Assembly (NCBI GenBank): GCA_934502905.1
Contig: CAKSVK010000058.1
Span: forward strand, 1 to 19,537
Direction: 5' to 3'
From: an uncultured Chitinophagaceae bacterium
Lineage (GTDB): Bacteria; Bacteroidota; Bacteroidia; Chitinophagales; Chitinophagaceae
DNA length: 19,537 bases
Shown: piece after piece, positions 7,617-15,324 of the stretch
How the letters are laid out: each line of letters opens with the position of its first letter
Numbering within the stretch: position 1 is the first letter of the stretch
Made by a program: the position numbers and the translations under genes
Notes under the pieces: model-generated
Databases searched by the model: none
Told to the model about the DNA's origin: nothing
What the model saw: the letters and a program-made list of their open reading frames with translations, nothing else

Positions 7617-7624
7617 CAAAAGTA
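7617..7624 (-). promoter_or_regulatory. Putative -7 box for the hydrolase
   Basis: Minus-strand TACTTTTG matches TAnnTTTG exactly and ends 5 bp before the ATG at 7611. No -33 TTTG is seen at 19-21 bp. If real it predicts a transcript starting at or near the start codon. Confidence 0.35.
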
Positions 7625-7653
7625 AAAAAATCACCCGGCTAACTGGCAGAAAT

Positions 7654-7681
7654 AAAAAAAGGGCTGGATAGAAATCCGCCC
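7654..7681 (-). terminator. Terminator-like hairpin between divergent genes
   Basis: On the minus strand GGGC-GGAT pairs with ATCC-(A)-GCCC around a TTCT loop and is followed at once by seven T's (the A-run 7654-7660). On the plus strand the same hairpin is followed by CGCTTTTT, so it could act both ways. It lies upstream of both flanking genes, where no annotated transcript should end. Confidence 0.55.
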
Positions 7682-7864
7682 CGCTTTTTAATCCAATATC
7701 CTATGAAAAACCTGATACAAGATTAAAATAATTATTGTATTGTGTTTTATGAAATCTAGCAAACAGCATAATATTCGAGCAATTGGCATAATATGTTATA
7801 TAAAAAGAGAATTCAGGCAGACATTCTTTTCTTTTTATATACATGAAGACTTCATTCCATTTAT

Positions 7865-7872
7865 TACCTTTG
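7865..7872 (+). promoter_or_regulatory. Putative -7 box for trhO-xerD
   Basis: TACCTTTG is an exact TAnnTTTG match 72 bp upstream of the trhO start. No clear -33 element. The rest of the 333-bp gap 7612-7944 holds the terminator-like hairpin and AT-rich sequence; I see no gene in it. Confidence 0.4.
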
Positions 7873-7944
7873 TTACGTTTAGAAATTTTGTTCGTCCTGT
7901 AAACGATCCTTTCAGCATAGCTGATTATAAAATTTCAATATATT

Positions 7945-9003
7945 ATGGCAGTACTACACAATCGTATCTCCCAAAAGGAGTTGAAGCAGCGGTTATTGGA
8001 AGAAACAGAACCCCGCGTCACCATTTCATTCTACCGGTATTTTACGATCAGCGACCCCGCAATGTTCAGGGATGATCTATACAAAAAGCTTTATGAGCTG
8101 AAAGTATTCGGACGTATTTATGTAGCGCAGGAAGGGATCAATGCCCAGGTAAGTGTTCCTGAAAGCAACTTTACCCTGTTGCAGGATTGCCTGGATGGAA
8201 CCGGAGGGCTTGCCGGTCTTCGCCTGAATGTAGCTGTAGATGACGATGGAAAATCATTCTGGGTACTGAAGATCAAGGTGCGTGAAAAAATTGTGGCTGA
8301 CGGAATAACAGATGAGCGTTTTGATGTCAATAAAAAAGGACAATACCTGGATGCCCTTGAAATGAATGAGCTGTGTAAGGATCCTGATACCATTATTCTG
8401 GACATGCGTAATCATTATGAATACGAAGTAGGACATTTTGATGGCGCTGTGGAGATTCCCAGTGATACCTTCAGGGAACAGCTTCCAATGGCGGTAGATA
8501 TGATGAAGGAACACAAGGACAAAAATATTATAATGTATTGTACCGGCGGTATACGTTGTGAAAAAGCCAGTGCCTACATGCTCCATCACGGTTTTGAAAA
8601 AGTCCGTCATCTGGAAGGAGGCATCATAAACTACGCAAAACAGATTAAAGAGCTGGGCATTGAGAGCCGGTTCATAGGGAAAAACTTTGTATTTGATAAC
8701 CGCCTTGGTGAGCGCATTACCGGGGAAATAATAGCCCATTGCCATCAATGCGGCGAACCCTGCGATATGCATACCAACTGTAAGAACGATGGCTGTCATC
8801 TTCTTTTCATACAATGTGAAAAATGTGCCGGTGAATATAATGGATGCTGCAGCAGGGAATGCAGCGACACTTATCTGCTCCCGGAAGAGCAACAGAAAGA
8901 ACTGAGAAAAGGTATCGACAAAGGGCAGCATATCTTCAATAAGGCAAAGTCCCGCCTGCGTCCCCGGAAAAAAGATATTCAAGAGCGTTTAGCGAAAAAA
9001 TAA
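7945..9003 (+). CDS. trhO: tRNA uridine(34) hydroxylase TrhO (rhodanese family)
   Basis: 352 residues, matching TrhO/YceA in length and layout. The N-terminal ferredoxin-like part ends with the conserved '[16 protein letters not shown]' (55-70). A rhodanese domain follows (about 145-240) with active-site loop [10 protein letters not shown], catalytic Cys199 and second Cys205. The C-terminus is Cys-rich, with ten cysteines between 266 and 306, probably a metal-binding segment. TrhO hydroxylates U34 of some tRNAs to ho5U, the oxygen-dependent, prephenate-independent route to wobble modification. The xerD start codon follows the trhO stop directly (TAA-ATG), so the two are very likely cotranscribed. 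An older name for the family is 'rhodanese-related sulfurtransferase'. Confidence 0.93.
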   Translation: MAVLHNRISQKELKQRLLEETEPRVTISFYRYFTISDPAMFRDDLYKKLYELKVFGRIYVAQEGINAQVSVPESNFTLLQDCLDGTGGLAGLRLNVAVDDDGKSFWVLKIKVREKIVADGITDERFDVNKKGQYLDALEMNELCKDPDTIILDMRNHYEYEVGHFDGAVEIPSDTFREQLPMAVDMMKEHKDKNIIMYCTGGIRCEKASAYMLHHGFEKVRHLEGGIINYAKQIKELGIESRFIGKNFVFDNRLGERITGEIIAHCHQCGEPCDMHTNCKNDGCHLLFIQCEKCAGEYNGCCSRECSDTYLLPEEQQKELRKGIDKGQHIFNKAKSRLRPRKKDIQERLAKK

Positions 9004-9918
9004 ATGCGTGCAATGTGGAACGCAGAAAAAAATGGGTTTGTCGCATACCTGCAGCTGGAAAAGTCGCTGAGCAGCCACTCTATATATGCCTACCTGGGAG
9101 ATGTAGATAAGCTCACCCAGTTTCTGCAAATACACAACACCCTGAAAACACCGGCTGAGGTTGAATTGAGAGATCTGCAGCAGTTTGTAAAATGGATTGC
9201 AGAGTTGAATATGACGCCTGCCAGCCAGGCCAGGATCATTTCAGGACTCAGGGCATTTTACAAGTATTGCCTGATAGAACGGATGGTGCCGTCGGATCCT
9301 ACCACCATGCTGGAGGCACCGCGGTTGAAGAGGATGTTGCCGGATGTGCTCAGCTATGATGAAATTGAGAAGATTATCCGGCAGATTGACCTGAGCAAGC
9401 CGGAAGGAGAAAGGAACCGGGCAATTATAGAAACAATGTATAGCTGTGGTTTAAGAGTAAGTGAGCTGGTAAACCTGCAGATATCCCGGTTTTATCCTGA
9501 AGAAGGGTTTATACGGGTAACCGGCAAGGGGGATAAAGAAAGATTGGTACCTATCGGGCGGGAAGCTATTAAATATATTACCATTTACAATGATACGGTA
9601 CGAAGGCACTGCACTATCCGGAAAGGAGAGGAAGATATTCTCTTCCTGAACCGCCGCGGCAAACGCCTGACCCGCGTAATGATATTCCTGATGATCAAAG
9701 ACCTGGTGACCAAAGCCGGGATCACAAAAACCATTTCTCCTCACACTTTCAGGCACTCTTTTGCCACTCACCTGGTAGAAGGAGGGGCAGACCTGAGGGC
9801 CGTCCAGGAAATGCTGGGGCACGAAAGCATTACTACTACTGAAATATATACCCACCTGGACCGGGACTACCTGAGGACCACCCTTCAGCAGTTTCATCCT
9901 GCTTTTGCCCGAAAATAG
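9004..9918 (+). CDS. xerD: Tyrosine recombinase XerD
   Basis: 304 residues with a full SAM-like N-terminal core-binding domain (about 10-95) and a catalytic domain carrying all family residues: Arg151 (SCGLRVSEL), Lys175 (TGKGDKER), His247 and Arg250 (HTFRHSFATHL), His273 (LGHESI) and nucleophile Tyr282 (TEIYTHLD). Length and motifs are those of chromosomal XerC/XerD, which resolve chromosome dimers at dif with FtsK. It directly follows trhO without spacing. A second ATG at 9013 is a possible start. There is no flanking att-like repeat or cargo, so I read it as a housekeeping recombinase, not the integrase of a mobile element. XerC versus XerD cannot be settled by eye. Confidence 0.9.
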   Translation: MRAMWNAEKNGFVAYLQLEKSLSSHSIYAYLGDVDKLTQFLQIHNTLKTPAEVELRDLQQFVKWIAELNMTPASQARIISGLRAFYKYCLIERMVPSDPTTMLEAPRLKRMLPDVLSYDEIEKIIRQIDLSKPEGERNRAIIETMYSCGLRVSELVNLQISRFYPEEGFIRVTGKGDKERLVPIGREAIKYITIYNDTVRRHCTIRKGEEDILFLNRRGKRLTRVMIFLMIKDLVTKAGITKTISPHTFRHSFATHLVEGGADLRAVQEMLGHESITTTEIYTHLDRDYLRTTLQQFHPAFARK

Positions 9919-10127
9919 CCGGCACCGGCAATTATGGTTTGTTAACAAAAAAATTACCCCTGGTACGTAACAAAACTCCAAAATCGCCGTTATATGCGTG
10001 AAATTTTGAAAATCGTAGTTCTTTGAAAAATTTCTAGAGTTATCCGTTAACAACTGTTAAACGAAGCCTAAAAGAGCCGAATACTTTTAGGATTTTAGAG
10101 AAATTTCAAAAAACTTAACTTTCAGAG

Positions 10128-10158
10128 TTTGCTGATATGAAAAATAGTCGTACATTTG
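10128..10158 (+). promoter_or_regulatory. Consensus Bacteroidota promoter P1
   Basis: TTTG (10128-10131), exactly 19 bp, then TACATTTG (10151-10158). Both boxes and the spacing match the primary-sigma consensus TTTG-N19-TAnnTTTG of this phylum. Predicted start of transcription is about 10164. It is the best promoter in the window. The sequence from the xerD stop to here (9919-10127) shows only a small GC-rich palindrome at the xerD stop (9918-9929) and AT-rich DNA. Confidence 0.7.
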
Positions 10159-10164
10159 CGGCGA

Positions 10165-10310
10165 CAAACGAACCTGATTTAACCCTTGCTTGTCCGCGAC
10201 TCAAAAGTCTCACCGTCTTTAAGAAGTTTTCTTCGGGAGTTAAATTTAAAACTTCAAATCAGGTAAAAAACCAGATGAAAAAAAGGCAGGAACTGATGTA
10301 AAATCAGTTC
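10165..10310 (+). ncRNA. Candidate structured leader or small RNA
   Basis: Downstream of P1 there is no reading frame of note, but the RNA would fold well. ACCTGATTT (10172-10180) pairs perfectly over 9 bp with AAATCAGGT (10256-10264), closing a domain that contains GACT/AGTC (10198-10209, CAAA loop) and GAAG/CTTC (10223-10234, TTTT loop). A separate hairpin follows: GAACTGAT/ATCAGTTC (10290-10310, 8 bp, GTAAA loop). No T-run follows, so it could be a 5' leader that continues into the gene at 10433. I do not recognise it as tmRNA, 6S, SRP RNA or a known riboswitch. The 3' end is uncertain. Confidence 0.4.
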
Positions 10311-10363
10311 AAAACAAAAAATGACCATTCATAACGATATAGAACCATAAACAGTATTATGTA

Positions 10364-10395
10364 TTGCATAGTAGTAGTTTAAAAAAGTATCTTTG
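10364..10395 (+). promoter_or_regulatory. Second promoter P2 ahead of the orphan gene
   Basis: TTG (10364-10366), 21 bp, then TATCTTTG (10388-10395), an exact -7 box. Transcription would start near 10402, about 30 nt before the ATG at 10433. This rules out the in-frame ATG at 10397 as start for this transcript and supports 10433. Confidence 0.5.
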
Positions 10396-10432
10396 TATGG
10401 CAAACAAATTAAAGAACATAAACGACAATAAA

Positions 10433-11173
10433 ATGAAAACCCAACGTGTAATGGATTCGAAGGCAGGAACCAGTAAAAATGAAATCAGCGTTAAGCTGAA
10501 AAATATTATCAGCAAATCTGCCTCATCGTTGCTGATTGCAATGGCAGGCTTCGGAATGATGTCTTTCAACCAGGAAGATAATGTGGTAAACCAGATAGAC
10601 ACCAACCTGACGCAGGCAGAACTGGCTGTTAATACAGATAACTGCTGCGCAACTGAAGTAGCTAAACCGGCGATTGGACCTAAAAAAGCTACTATCAGCT
10701 TCACGGCAAGCCAGGTGGAAATACATAAAGCCGATGTTGAAAATGCCCGGAACTTCATAAAAGAAGAAAAAGAAAGAAGGGTATGGGGAATGAACCTGGA
10801 GAAAAGCTTTGCTAAAGCAGATAATGAAATTAAGGTGAACTTCAGGATGAGTATGTTATATCCTGAAAAAGAAACCGCAAAAGCAACCGATGCAAAAATG
10901 AACCGGATGTTTGAAGAAGAAATACTGCGTCAGGCTGCACATGCTGCAATTGAAGCCGCTGACAGACAGGTTTATAATAACTTCTGGAAAGATAACTTCT
11001 CAATAAGTGTTCCGGTAACAGCTACATCTGCCGATGTGGCTATGCATAAGGCTTTTGAAGATGCTATCTTCCCTTATATCTCTTATCCGTCCAAGCTGAC
11101 TGTTGCCAGTGCAGATGCAGAAGTGGCAAGCAATCATACAACTTCAAAAGAAGTTAGCATCGCTATAAAATAA
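10433..11173 (+). CDS. Unrecognised protein with one hydrophobic segment
   Basis: 246 residues, no family that I recognise. A basic Lys/Ser-rich N-terminus (1-30) is followed by a single hydrophobic stretch (about 32-45, SLLIAMAGFGMMSF), which may be a membrane anchor or an N-terminally extended signal. A polar region has an adjacent Cys pair (C71-C72) and a helical Lys/Glu/Ala-rich body (about 100-185), ending in a Ser/Thr-rich tail. The open frame extends upstream through the promoter, so ATG 10433 was chosen from the position of P2. The gene stands alone, with its own promoters and terminator. Probably exported or anchored and lineage-restricted; function unknown. Confidence 0.7.
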   Translation: MKTQRVMDSKAGTSKNEISVKLKNIISKSASSLLIAMAGFGMMSFNQEDNVVNQIDTNLTQAELAVNTDNCCATEVAKPAIGPKKATISFTASQVEIHKADVENARNFIKEEKERRVWGMNLEKSFAKADNEIKVNFRMSMLYPEKETAKATDAKMNRMFEEEILRQAAHAAIEAADRQVYNNFWKDNFSISVPVTATSADVAMHKAFEDAIFPYISYPSKLTVASADAEVASNHTTSKEVSIAIK

Positions 11174-11223
11174 TTTGCAGTTCGTACTGTAAGTGTTGGT
11201 TTTGGTTATGGCTTTTGATTAAG

Positions 11224-11250
11224 AGGCTGTCTTTGGGGCAGCCTTTTTTT
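11224..11250 (+). terminator. Intrinsic terminator of the orphan gene
   Basis: AGGCTGTCT pairs with GGGCAGCCT (with G-T wobbles) around a very short loop, then a run of seven T's. It lies about 50 bp after the stop at 11173. This is a textbook intrinsic terminator for the plus strand. Confidence 0.8.
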
Positions 11251-11403
11251 GTAGCCAGGTATACCCCGTTGCTTATACAAAACGGATTAATTGTTATTAT
11301 CCTGTTGCCGCTATGGAATCCTGGACTTTATGCTGCCTGCTGAAGTTTTCCCTACAGGTTCCAGTCTCAGAACCTTTATAATCCTTCTTTGTGGGCAGCA
11401 CAT

Positions 11404-11440
11404 TAAAAAAGCAGGAAGAAATTTCCATTCCCTCCTGCTT
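11404..11440 (-). terminator. Intrinsic terminator of the cupin-8 gene
   Basis: On the minus strand AAGCAGGA (from 11440) pairs with TCCTGCTT (to 11409) around a 16-base loop and runs into a T-tract (A-run 11405-11410). It lies 24 bp after the stop of the gene that ends at 11464. The stretch between the two facing terminators, 11251-11403, shows no gene. Confidence 0.65.
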
Positions 11441-11463
11441 AATATTATTCCTGTAATGTGAGG

Positions 11464-12324
11464 TTACTTCCCTTCTATTTTCTGGATCGCTTTTTCTGCG
11501 CGGTTGAAGGCGGTTTTAACCTTGTAGTTGTACCATTTATCTTTTAACAGCTTACGCATTGCATTGTCGAAATTACGGGTGATCACCAGGTTGCTGAACC
11601 CGGTTACCCTGTCCATTGCAGATGACAGCGCTCTTACGCTTACAGAATATCCACCGGTTACATACTGTATGTAGTGCCAGTAGCCTGCAGGCATAAAGAT
11701 AGTTTCTCCGAAGCTGATAGTGCAATCCCATCCGTTGGCATATTTTAAAGCCGGATATTTTTCGAAGTCCATATTCCTCATATCCCCGATACCGTGAAAG
11801 TTATACGGCAGCTTGTAAAGTAGGGGAGATGCTTCATTCGGAAAAAGCGTCACCCTTTTTTGCCCCTGGAACTGTGTAAGGAATACATGCGACATGTCAA
11901 TGTCGTAATGATTACGGGTGCTGGAGCCACCCCCACCAAAAAACATCAAAGGAAGCCAGGTAAGAATATTGTCGGTAACCTTGTTGAACAGCAGCTGCTT
12001 CTTCAGCTCCGGTTTCTCTATCAACAGGTTGAACAAAAACAACCGGGATTCTGTAGGTTCTCTCTGAATAAGATCCAGGTACTCCGAGAACTTCATCTTA
12101 GCTATGGGCGCGCTTTTTACCATGTCAGGATGAGCGTTCTCGCTACCATGTACCGGTACAATGAGGTCGCCTGCCACTTCTTTGAAATAGTCATAATTCC
12201 AAAGGTCCAAAGCAGGCCCTTTTACAAAATCTTTGAGTATGACGGGAGTTTTGGTTTTTACATATCTTTCCACAAACTCCTCTTTTGTCAAACCCTCAAC
12301 TCTTTCAATAGATTGTAAATTCAT
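11464..12324 (-). CDS. Cupin-8/JmjC-like Fe(II)/2-oxoglutarate oxygenase
   Basis: 286 residues. The N-terminal segment 'KTKTPVILKDFV' (23-34) is the typical entry of cupin_8/JmjC proteins of the FIH-like group. The metal-binding triad is visible: H139 and D141 in NHYDID, and the distal H217 in MPAGYWHYIQY. Lys156 (QGQKRVTLFP, 153-162) is a candidate for 2-oxoglutarate binding. The family includes protein and tRNA hydroxylases; the substrate here is unknown. No signal peptide, so cytoplasmic. It lies downstream of the antiporter gene on the same strand with a 200-bp gap, so it is probably transcribed separately. The complete set of metal ligands makes activity likely. Confidence 0.87.
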   Translation of the reverse strand: MNLQSIERVEGLTKEEFVERYVKTKTPVILKDFVKGPALDLWNYDYFKEVAGDLIVPVHGSENAHPDMVKSAPIAKMKFSEYLDLIQREPTESRLFLFNLLIEKPELKKQLLFNKVTDNILTWLPLMFFGGGGSSTRNHYDIDMSHVFLTQFQGQKRVTLFPNEASPLLYKLPYNFHGIGDMRNMDFEKYPALKYANGWDCTISFGETIFMPAGYWHYIQYVTGGYSVSVRALSSAMDRVTGFSNLVITRNFDNAMRKLLKDKWYNYKVKTAFNRAEKAIQKIEGK

Positions 12325-12408
12325 ATGCTGACCACAGTTTTAGCTGCCAATGGCAAACAATAAATAATTGGGTTTACTACCGTTGTTTTTAAAGATTTTG
12401 ATATTTAA

Positions 12409-12427
12409 AAATTACAATATGTAATTT
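12409..12427. promoter_or_regulatory. Perfect palindrome, possible operator
   Basis: AAATTACA (12409-12416) and TGTAATTT (12420-12427) form a perfect 8-bp inverted repeat with a 3-bp centre, in the 200-bp gap upstream of the cupin-8 gene. Its shape suits a dimeric regulator. AT-rich sequence makes chance palindromes more likely, so this is a suggestion only. Confidence 0.3.
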
Positions 12428-12448
12428 AAAAAATTCTACATCCAAAAA

Positions 12449-12456
12449 CAAAATTA
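12449..12456 (-). promoter_or_regulatory. Putative -7 box for the cupin-8 gene
   Basis: Minus-strand TAATTTTG matches TAnnTTTG and lies 125 bp upstream of the start codon, just upstream of the palindrome at 12409-12427. No -33 TTTG at the expected spacing. Confidence 0.3.
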
Positions 12457-12524
12457 TAACTTTTGATGTTATGCTACTTGCTTTATCGGGAACATTTTAA
12501 CAGCCGGTGATTAATTTAGGTTAG

Positions 12525-14648
12525 TTATTCCCTGCTTTTAAAGATTTTTTTAACAGCTTTACCCAGTTTGTTAAGGTTTTCAATCTGGTCCTGTATAGGC
12601 GTGGAGGTGATATCGTCGGATTGCATGCCGGTATCCTGCTTTTGCTCAGGGTATAACAATACCAGGTTGTTTTTGGGAAAATGCTTTTCGAGCCTGGAAG
12701 GTATGGTATCCATGTAGGAATTATGGGATATTGTGCCCTTCCGCGCGCCCACTACAATGATCAGGTCGTCAGCGTTCATTTCCTTGGCCAGCACCAGAAA
12801 GTCTTCTATATCTTCAAAACTTTTAAAGGACAGGTCCACACTGGACTTGGACTTTTGCAATTCATTTTTGAAGGCAGCCTGGGTCCTGTCTGTACAGCAC
12901 ACCACCAGTTTAGATCCCGCCTGTTTTACCAGGGTAACCACCCTCTTTACCCAATGCGAAAAACCGATCTCAAATTCCGCGTTTTTGGTTAAGATAAGGA
13001 ATGTTTTTTTAGTAGTACTGATAGGATACCCCAGGCGGCATACAAAAACCGTTTCCCATACGCTTTCCAGTACGTTTTGGGAGGTGGTGCCAAAAAATGT
13101 GTTAAACAGGAAACCGGTAGCAGAGTTATTTTTATCTGACCAGCCGATAACAACGTCAGATATCAGCATTTCCTTCACCGCCCTGGTAATGCCATTCACC
13201 ACGTTCAGGTCTACCCTGGTGATCGGAAAAACCCGTGTTTCCGTTTCTGCTCCCTGCCGGACAGCGCTTTCCATATTTTTGTTGTTCTGTGCCACTTTTT
13301 CCTTAAGTCCTTCCTCGTCCTGCATAACCGTGAGCATATAGATCGGTGTTTTTTGCTGGGAAGCATTTAACATAATGGCAAAGTCCAGCAGATCCTGGTT
13401 GCCTTCTTCATTCACTGGGATCAATATCCGCTCCTGTATATTGATTTCGCTGGGAATATCAACAGAGTCTATAATAGCAAGCTTTTTTGCTGCGTTGGCG
13501 GTTACAAAAGAGCCCACCATGCAGGTGATAAGTATCAGTATTACGGTTCCGTTAAGAACATTTTCATCAACCAGGTTCAGGTTGTATCCTATCAGTATAA
13601 CCGCGATGGTGGCGGCAGCGTGTGAAGTACTTAACCCGAAAATAATATTTCGCTGCGCTATGGTGTAACGGAATATCTTTTGCGTAATATAAGCTGCTAT
13701 CCATTTGGAAGATATAGCCAGCGCAGTGAGGGTTCCTGCTATAAAAAGAGCGGTATTACCTTTTAATAGTACTTTCAGGTCTACCACCATACCCACACTG
13801 ATCAGGAAAAATGGAATAAAAATAGCGTTTCCTACAAATTCTATCCTGTTCATCAGGGAAGATGCGTGCGGTATCAATTGATTCAGTGCAAGCCCGGCCA
13901 AAAACGCTCCTATTATACCTTCCACGCCTGCCTGTTCGGCCATGAAAGCGGCGAGGAATATCATTGCCAGCACAAATACGAACTGGCTGACACCGTCTTT
14001 TATCTTTTTAAAGAACCACCTGCCAATAGCCGGAAACCCTAAAAGAATGGCCACAGAAAAGATCAGGAAGGAAAGGCCGAGGCTCAGGAAAAATTGTTGG
14101 GTCAGCTCTCCGCCGGCAGAGGCGCTGAGCACGGCCAGTATCAACAGCACAGCCGTATCGGTTATAATGGTTCCCCCTACAGTAACGGTTACCGCCTCAT
14201 TTTTGGTAACGCCCATACGGCTTACCAACGGATAGGCTACCAACGTATGGGTGGCAAACATGCTCGCCACCAGCAGCGAGCCTGTTTCACTGAACTCCAG
14301 CAGGTTTCTGCACAAAATATATCCTAAAGAAAGTGGTACAAAAAAGGTGAGCAGTCCGAAAACCAGGCTTTTGTAACCATTTCTTTTTACCTCCGTCAGG
14401 TCCAGCTCCAGTCCTACAATGAACATGATATACAACAACCCCGCTTTTCCCAGCAAGTCGATGCTTCCCCTGGCTACCAGGTTAAAACCATGATCGCCGA
14501 TAAGCATGCCGGCTATGATCAGTCCTACAATGCCGGGGATACGCAGTTTACGAAGTACAATGGGAGCCAGTAATATAATGAAAAGAATAATGACAAAGAT
14601 GGGGATGGGGTCGTTCAGGGGAAATGTTATTCCTTTAAGTAATGTCAT
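12525..14648 (-). CDS. Cation:proton antiporter (CPA2 family) with Usp-like C-terminus
   Basis: 707 residues. The N-terminal half (about 15-390) has some twelve hydrophobic helices, with family signatures such as LRIPGIVGLIIAGMLIG (35-51), 'MFIVGLELDL' (75-84), an ion-path Thr-Asp in TIITDTAVLL (160-169), and 'GIIGAFLAGLALN' (244-256). After residue 400 comes a soluble region beginning ERILIPVNEEG (406-416) that looks like one or two universal-stress (UspA-like) domains, ending in a Lys-rich tail. It exchanges Na+ or K+ for H+ across the inner membrane; the ion cannot be told. The open frame extends 48 codons upstream, but ATG 14648 is preferred because it starts just before the first helix and lies 41 bp after a -7 box that would sit inside the longer reading. 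Confidence 0.9.
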   Translation of the reverse strand: MTLLKGITFPLNDPIPIFVIILFIILLAPIVLRKLRIPGIVGLIIAGMLIGDHGFNLVARGSIDLLGKAGLLYIMFIVGLELDLTEVKRNGYKSLVFGLLTFFVPLSLGYILCRNLLEFSETGSLLVASMFATHTLVAYPLVSRMGVTKNEAVTVTVGGTIITDTAVLLILAVLSASAGGELTQQFFLSLGLSFLIFSVAILLGFPAIGRWFFKKIKDGVSQFVFVLAMIFLAAFMAEQAGVEGIIGAFLAGLALNQLIPHASSLMNRIEFVGNAIFIPFFLISVGMVVDLKVLLKGNTALFIAGTLTALAISSKWIAAYITQKIFRYTIAQRNIIFGLSTSHAAATIAVILIGYNLNLVDENVLNGTVILILITCMVGSFVTANAAKKLAIIDSVDIPSEINIQERILIPVNEEGNQDLLDFAIMLNASQQKTPIYMLTVMQDEEGLKEKVAQNNKNMESAVRQGAETETRVFPITRVDLNVVNGITRAVKEMLISDVVIGWSDKNNSATGFLFNTFFGTTSQNVLESVWETVFVCRLGYPISTTKKTFLILTKNAEFEIGFSHWVKRVVTLVKQAGSKLVVCCTDRTQAAFKNELQKSKSSVDLSFKSFEDIEDFLVLAKEMNADDLIIVVGARKGTISHNSYMDTIPSRLEKHFPKNNLVLLYPEQKQDTGMQSDDITSTPIQDQIENLNKLGKAVKKIFKSRE

Positions 14649-14688
14649 ATTTTCTTCATCTAACCGTTGAGCGCTTTGATAATCATCG

Positions 14689-14696
14689 CAAAAATA
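14689..14696 (-). promoter_or_regulatory. Putative -7 box for the antiporter
   Basis: Minus-strand TATTTTTG matches TAnnTTTG, 41 bp upstream of the chosen start at 14648. No good -33 box. It supports the shorter start. Confidence 0.4.
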
Positions 14697-14826
14697 CAAA
14701 AATGTCGGCGAGTGTCCGTTTTGAAAGATGCATTTACCTTCGGTGAGAACTATTTTCATTGCGGTAAAATCAGGGATAAACAAATACCGCAATAAAAATT
14801 CAGGGTTCGTTCTATGTAATTTTGGT

Positions 14827-14850
14827 CACTGACCTGACCTTCAGGTGGTG
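14827..14850. promoter_or_regulatory. Inverted repeat in the antiporter-clpS spacer
   Basis: ACCTGA (14832-14837) and TCAGGT (14841-14846) are perfect arms around CCT, with further CAC (14827-14829) / GTG (14848-14850) complementarity outside. It sits in the middle of the 385-bp divergent gap 14649-15033, which otherwise holds only promoter boxes. Could be an operator; unproven. Confidence 0.25.
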
Positions 14851-14988
14851 CCTGATGGTAGGGCAGAATCACCGCCAGTCTGCGGAGAATATGCCTGTTT
14901 TGACGCGGCGGTTGTTAATATTTGTTCAAACAGCCCCTTCAAACGGCTCTTTTCCGGTTGATTGTTATGGGAATTACACGGCAAATAT

Positions 14989-14996
14989 TACTTTTG
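14989..14996 (+). promoter_or_regulatory. Putative -7 box for clpS
   Basis: TACTTTTG, an exact TAnnTTTG match, 37 bp upstream of the clpS start. The nearest TTG (14962-14964) is 24 bp away, longer than the usual spacing. Confidence 0.4.
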
Positions 14997-15033
14997 AAGT
15001 TGCAATAATAAATGCTTTTAAACAGTAAGGTCT

Positions 15034-15324
15034 ATGGCAAAGACAGATACACGGGTGTATGAAGAGACGGATACCCTTGTAATGACGGAAAATCCATATC
15101 AGCTGATCGTGTGGAATGATGAGGTAAATACATTTGAATGGGTGATCGAGACACTCCAGGAAGTATGCGGGCATAGCCACGAGCAGGCGGAACAATGTGC
15201 CTATATTATCCATTTTAAGGGAAAATACGCGGTAAAAGAAGGTGAATACGATGAGCTGAAACCACAATGTGATGCCATTACCGAAAGAGGAATTGGTGCT
15301 ACTATCGAGGTGCTTGCCGGCTAA
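15034..15324 (+). CDS. clpS: ClpS, N-degron adaptor of the Clp protease
   Basis: 96 residues, normal ClpS length. After a short flexible N-terminus comes 'NPYQLIVWNDEVNTFEWVI' (20-38), the core ClpS motif. N28, D29 and the following acidic residue form the pocket that holds the alpha-amino group of an N-degron, and H60 (YIIHFKGK) is the matching pocket His. ClpS delivers proteins with destabilising N-terminal residues to ClpAP, or ClpC-type partners in organisms lacking ClpA. Its TAA stop overlaps the TAG stop of the convergent hemW gene, with no spacer between them. Confidence 0.95.
   Translation: MAKTDTRVYEETDTLVMTENPYQLIVWNDEVNTFEWVIETLQEVCGHSHEQAEQCAYIIHFKGKYAVKEGEYDELKPQCDAITERGIGATIEVLAG

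Noticed and set aside
7740..8075. 111-codon plus-strand open frame ahead of trhO
   Set aside because: It overlaps trhO in another frame, contains the trhO promoter region and has no domain.
9004..9918. xerD as the integrase of a mobile element
   Set aside because: It is the usual XerC/D length, joined to trhO, and has no att repeats or cargo; a housekeeping role is simpler.
9451..10053. 200-codon minus-strand open frame
   Set aside because: Antisense shadow of xerD, whose catalytic residues are all on the plus strand.
14822..15028. 68-codon open frame upstream of clpS
   Set aside because: It covers the clpS promoter box and a palindrome and resembles no family.
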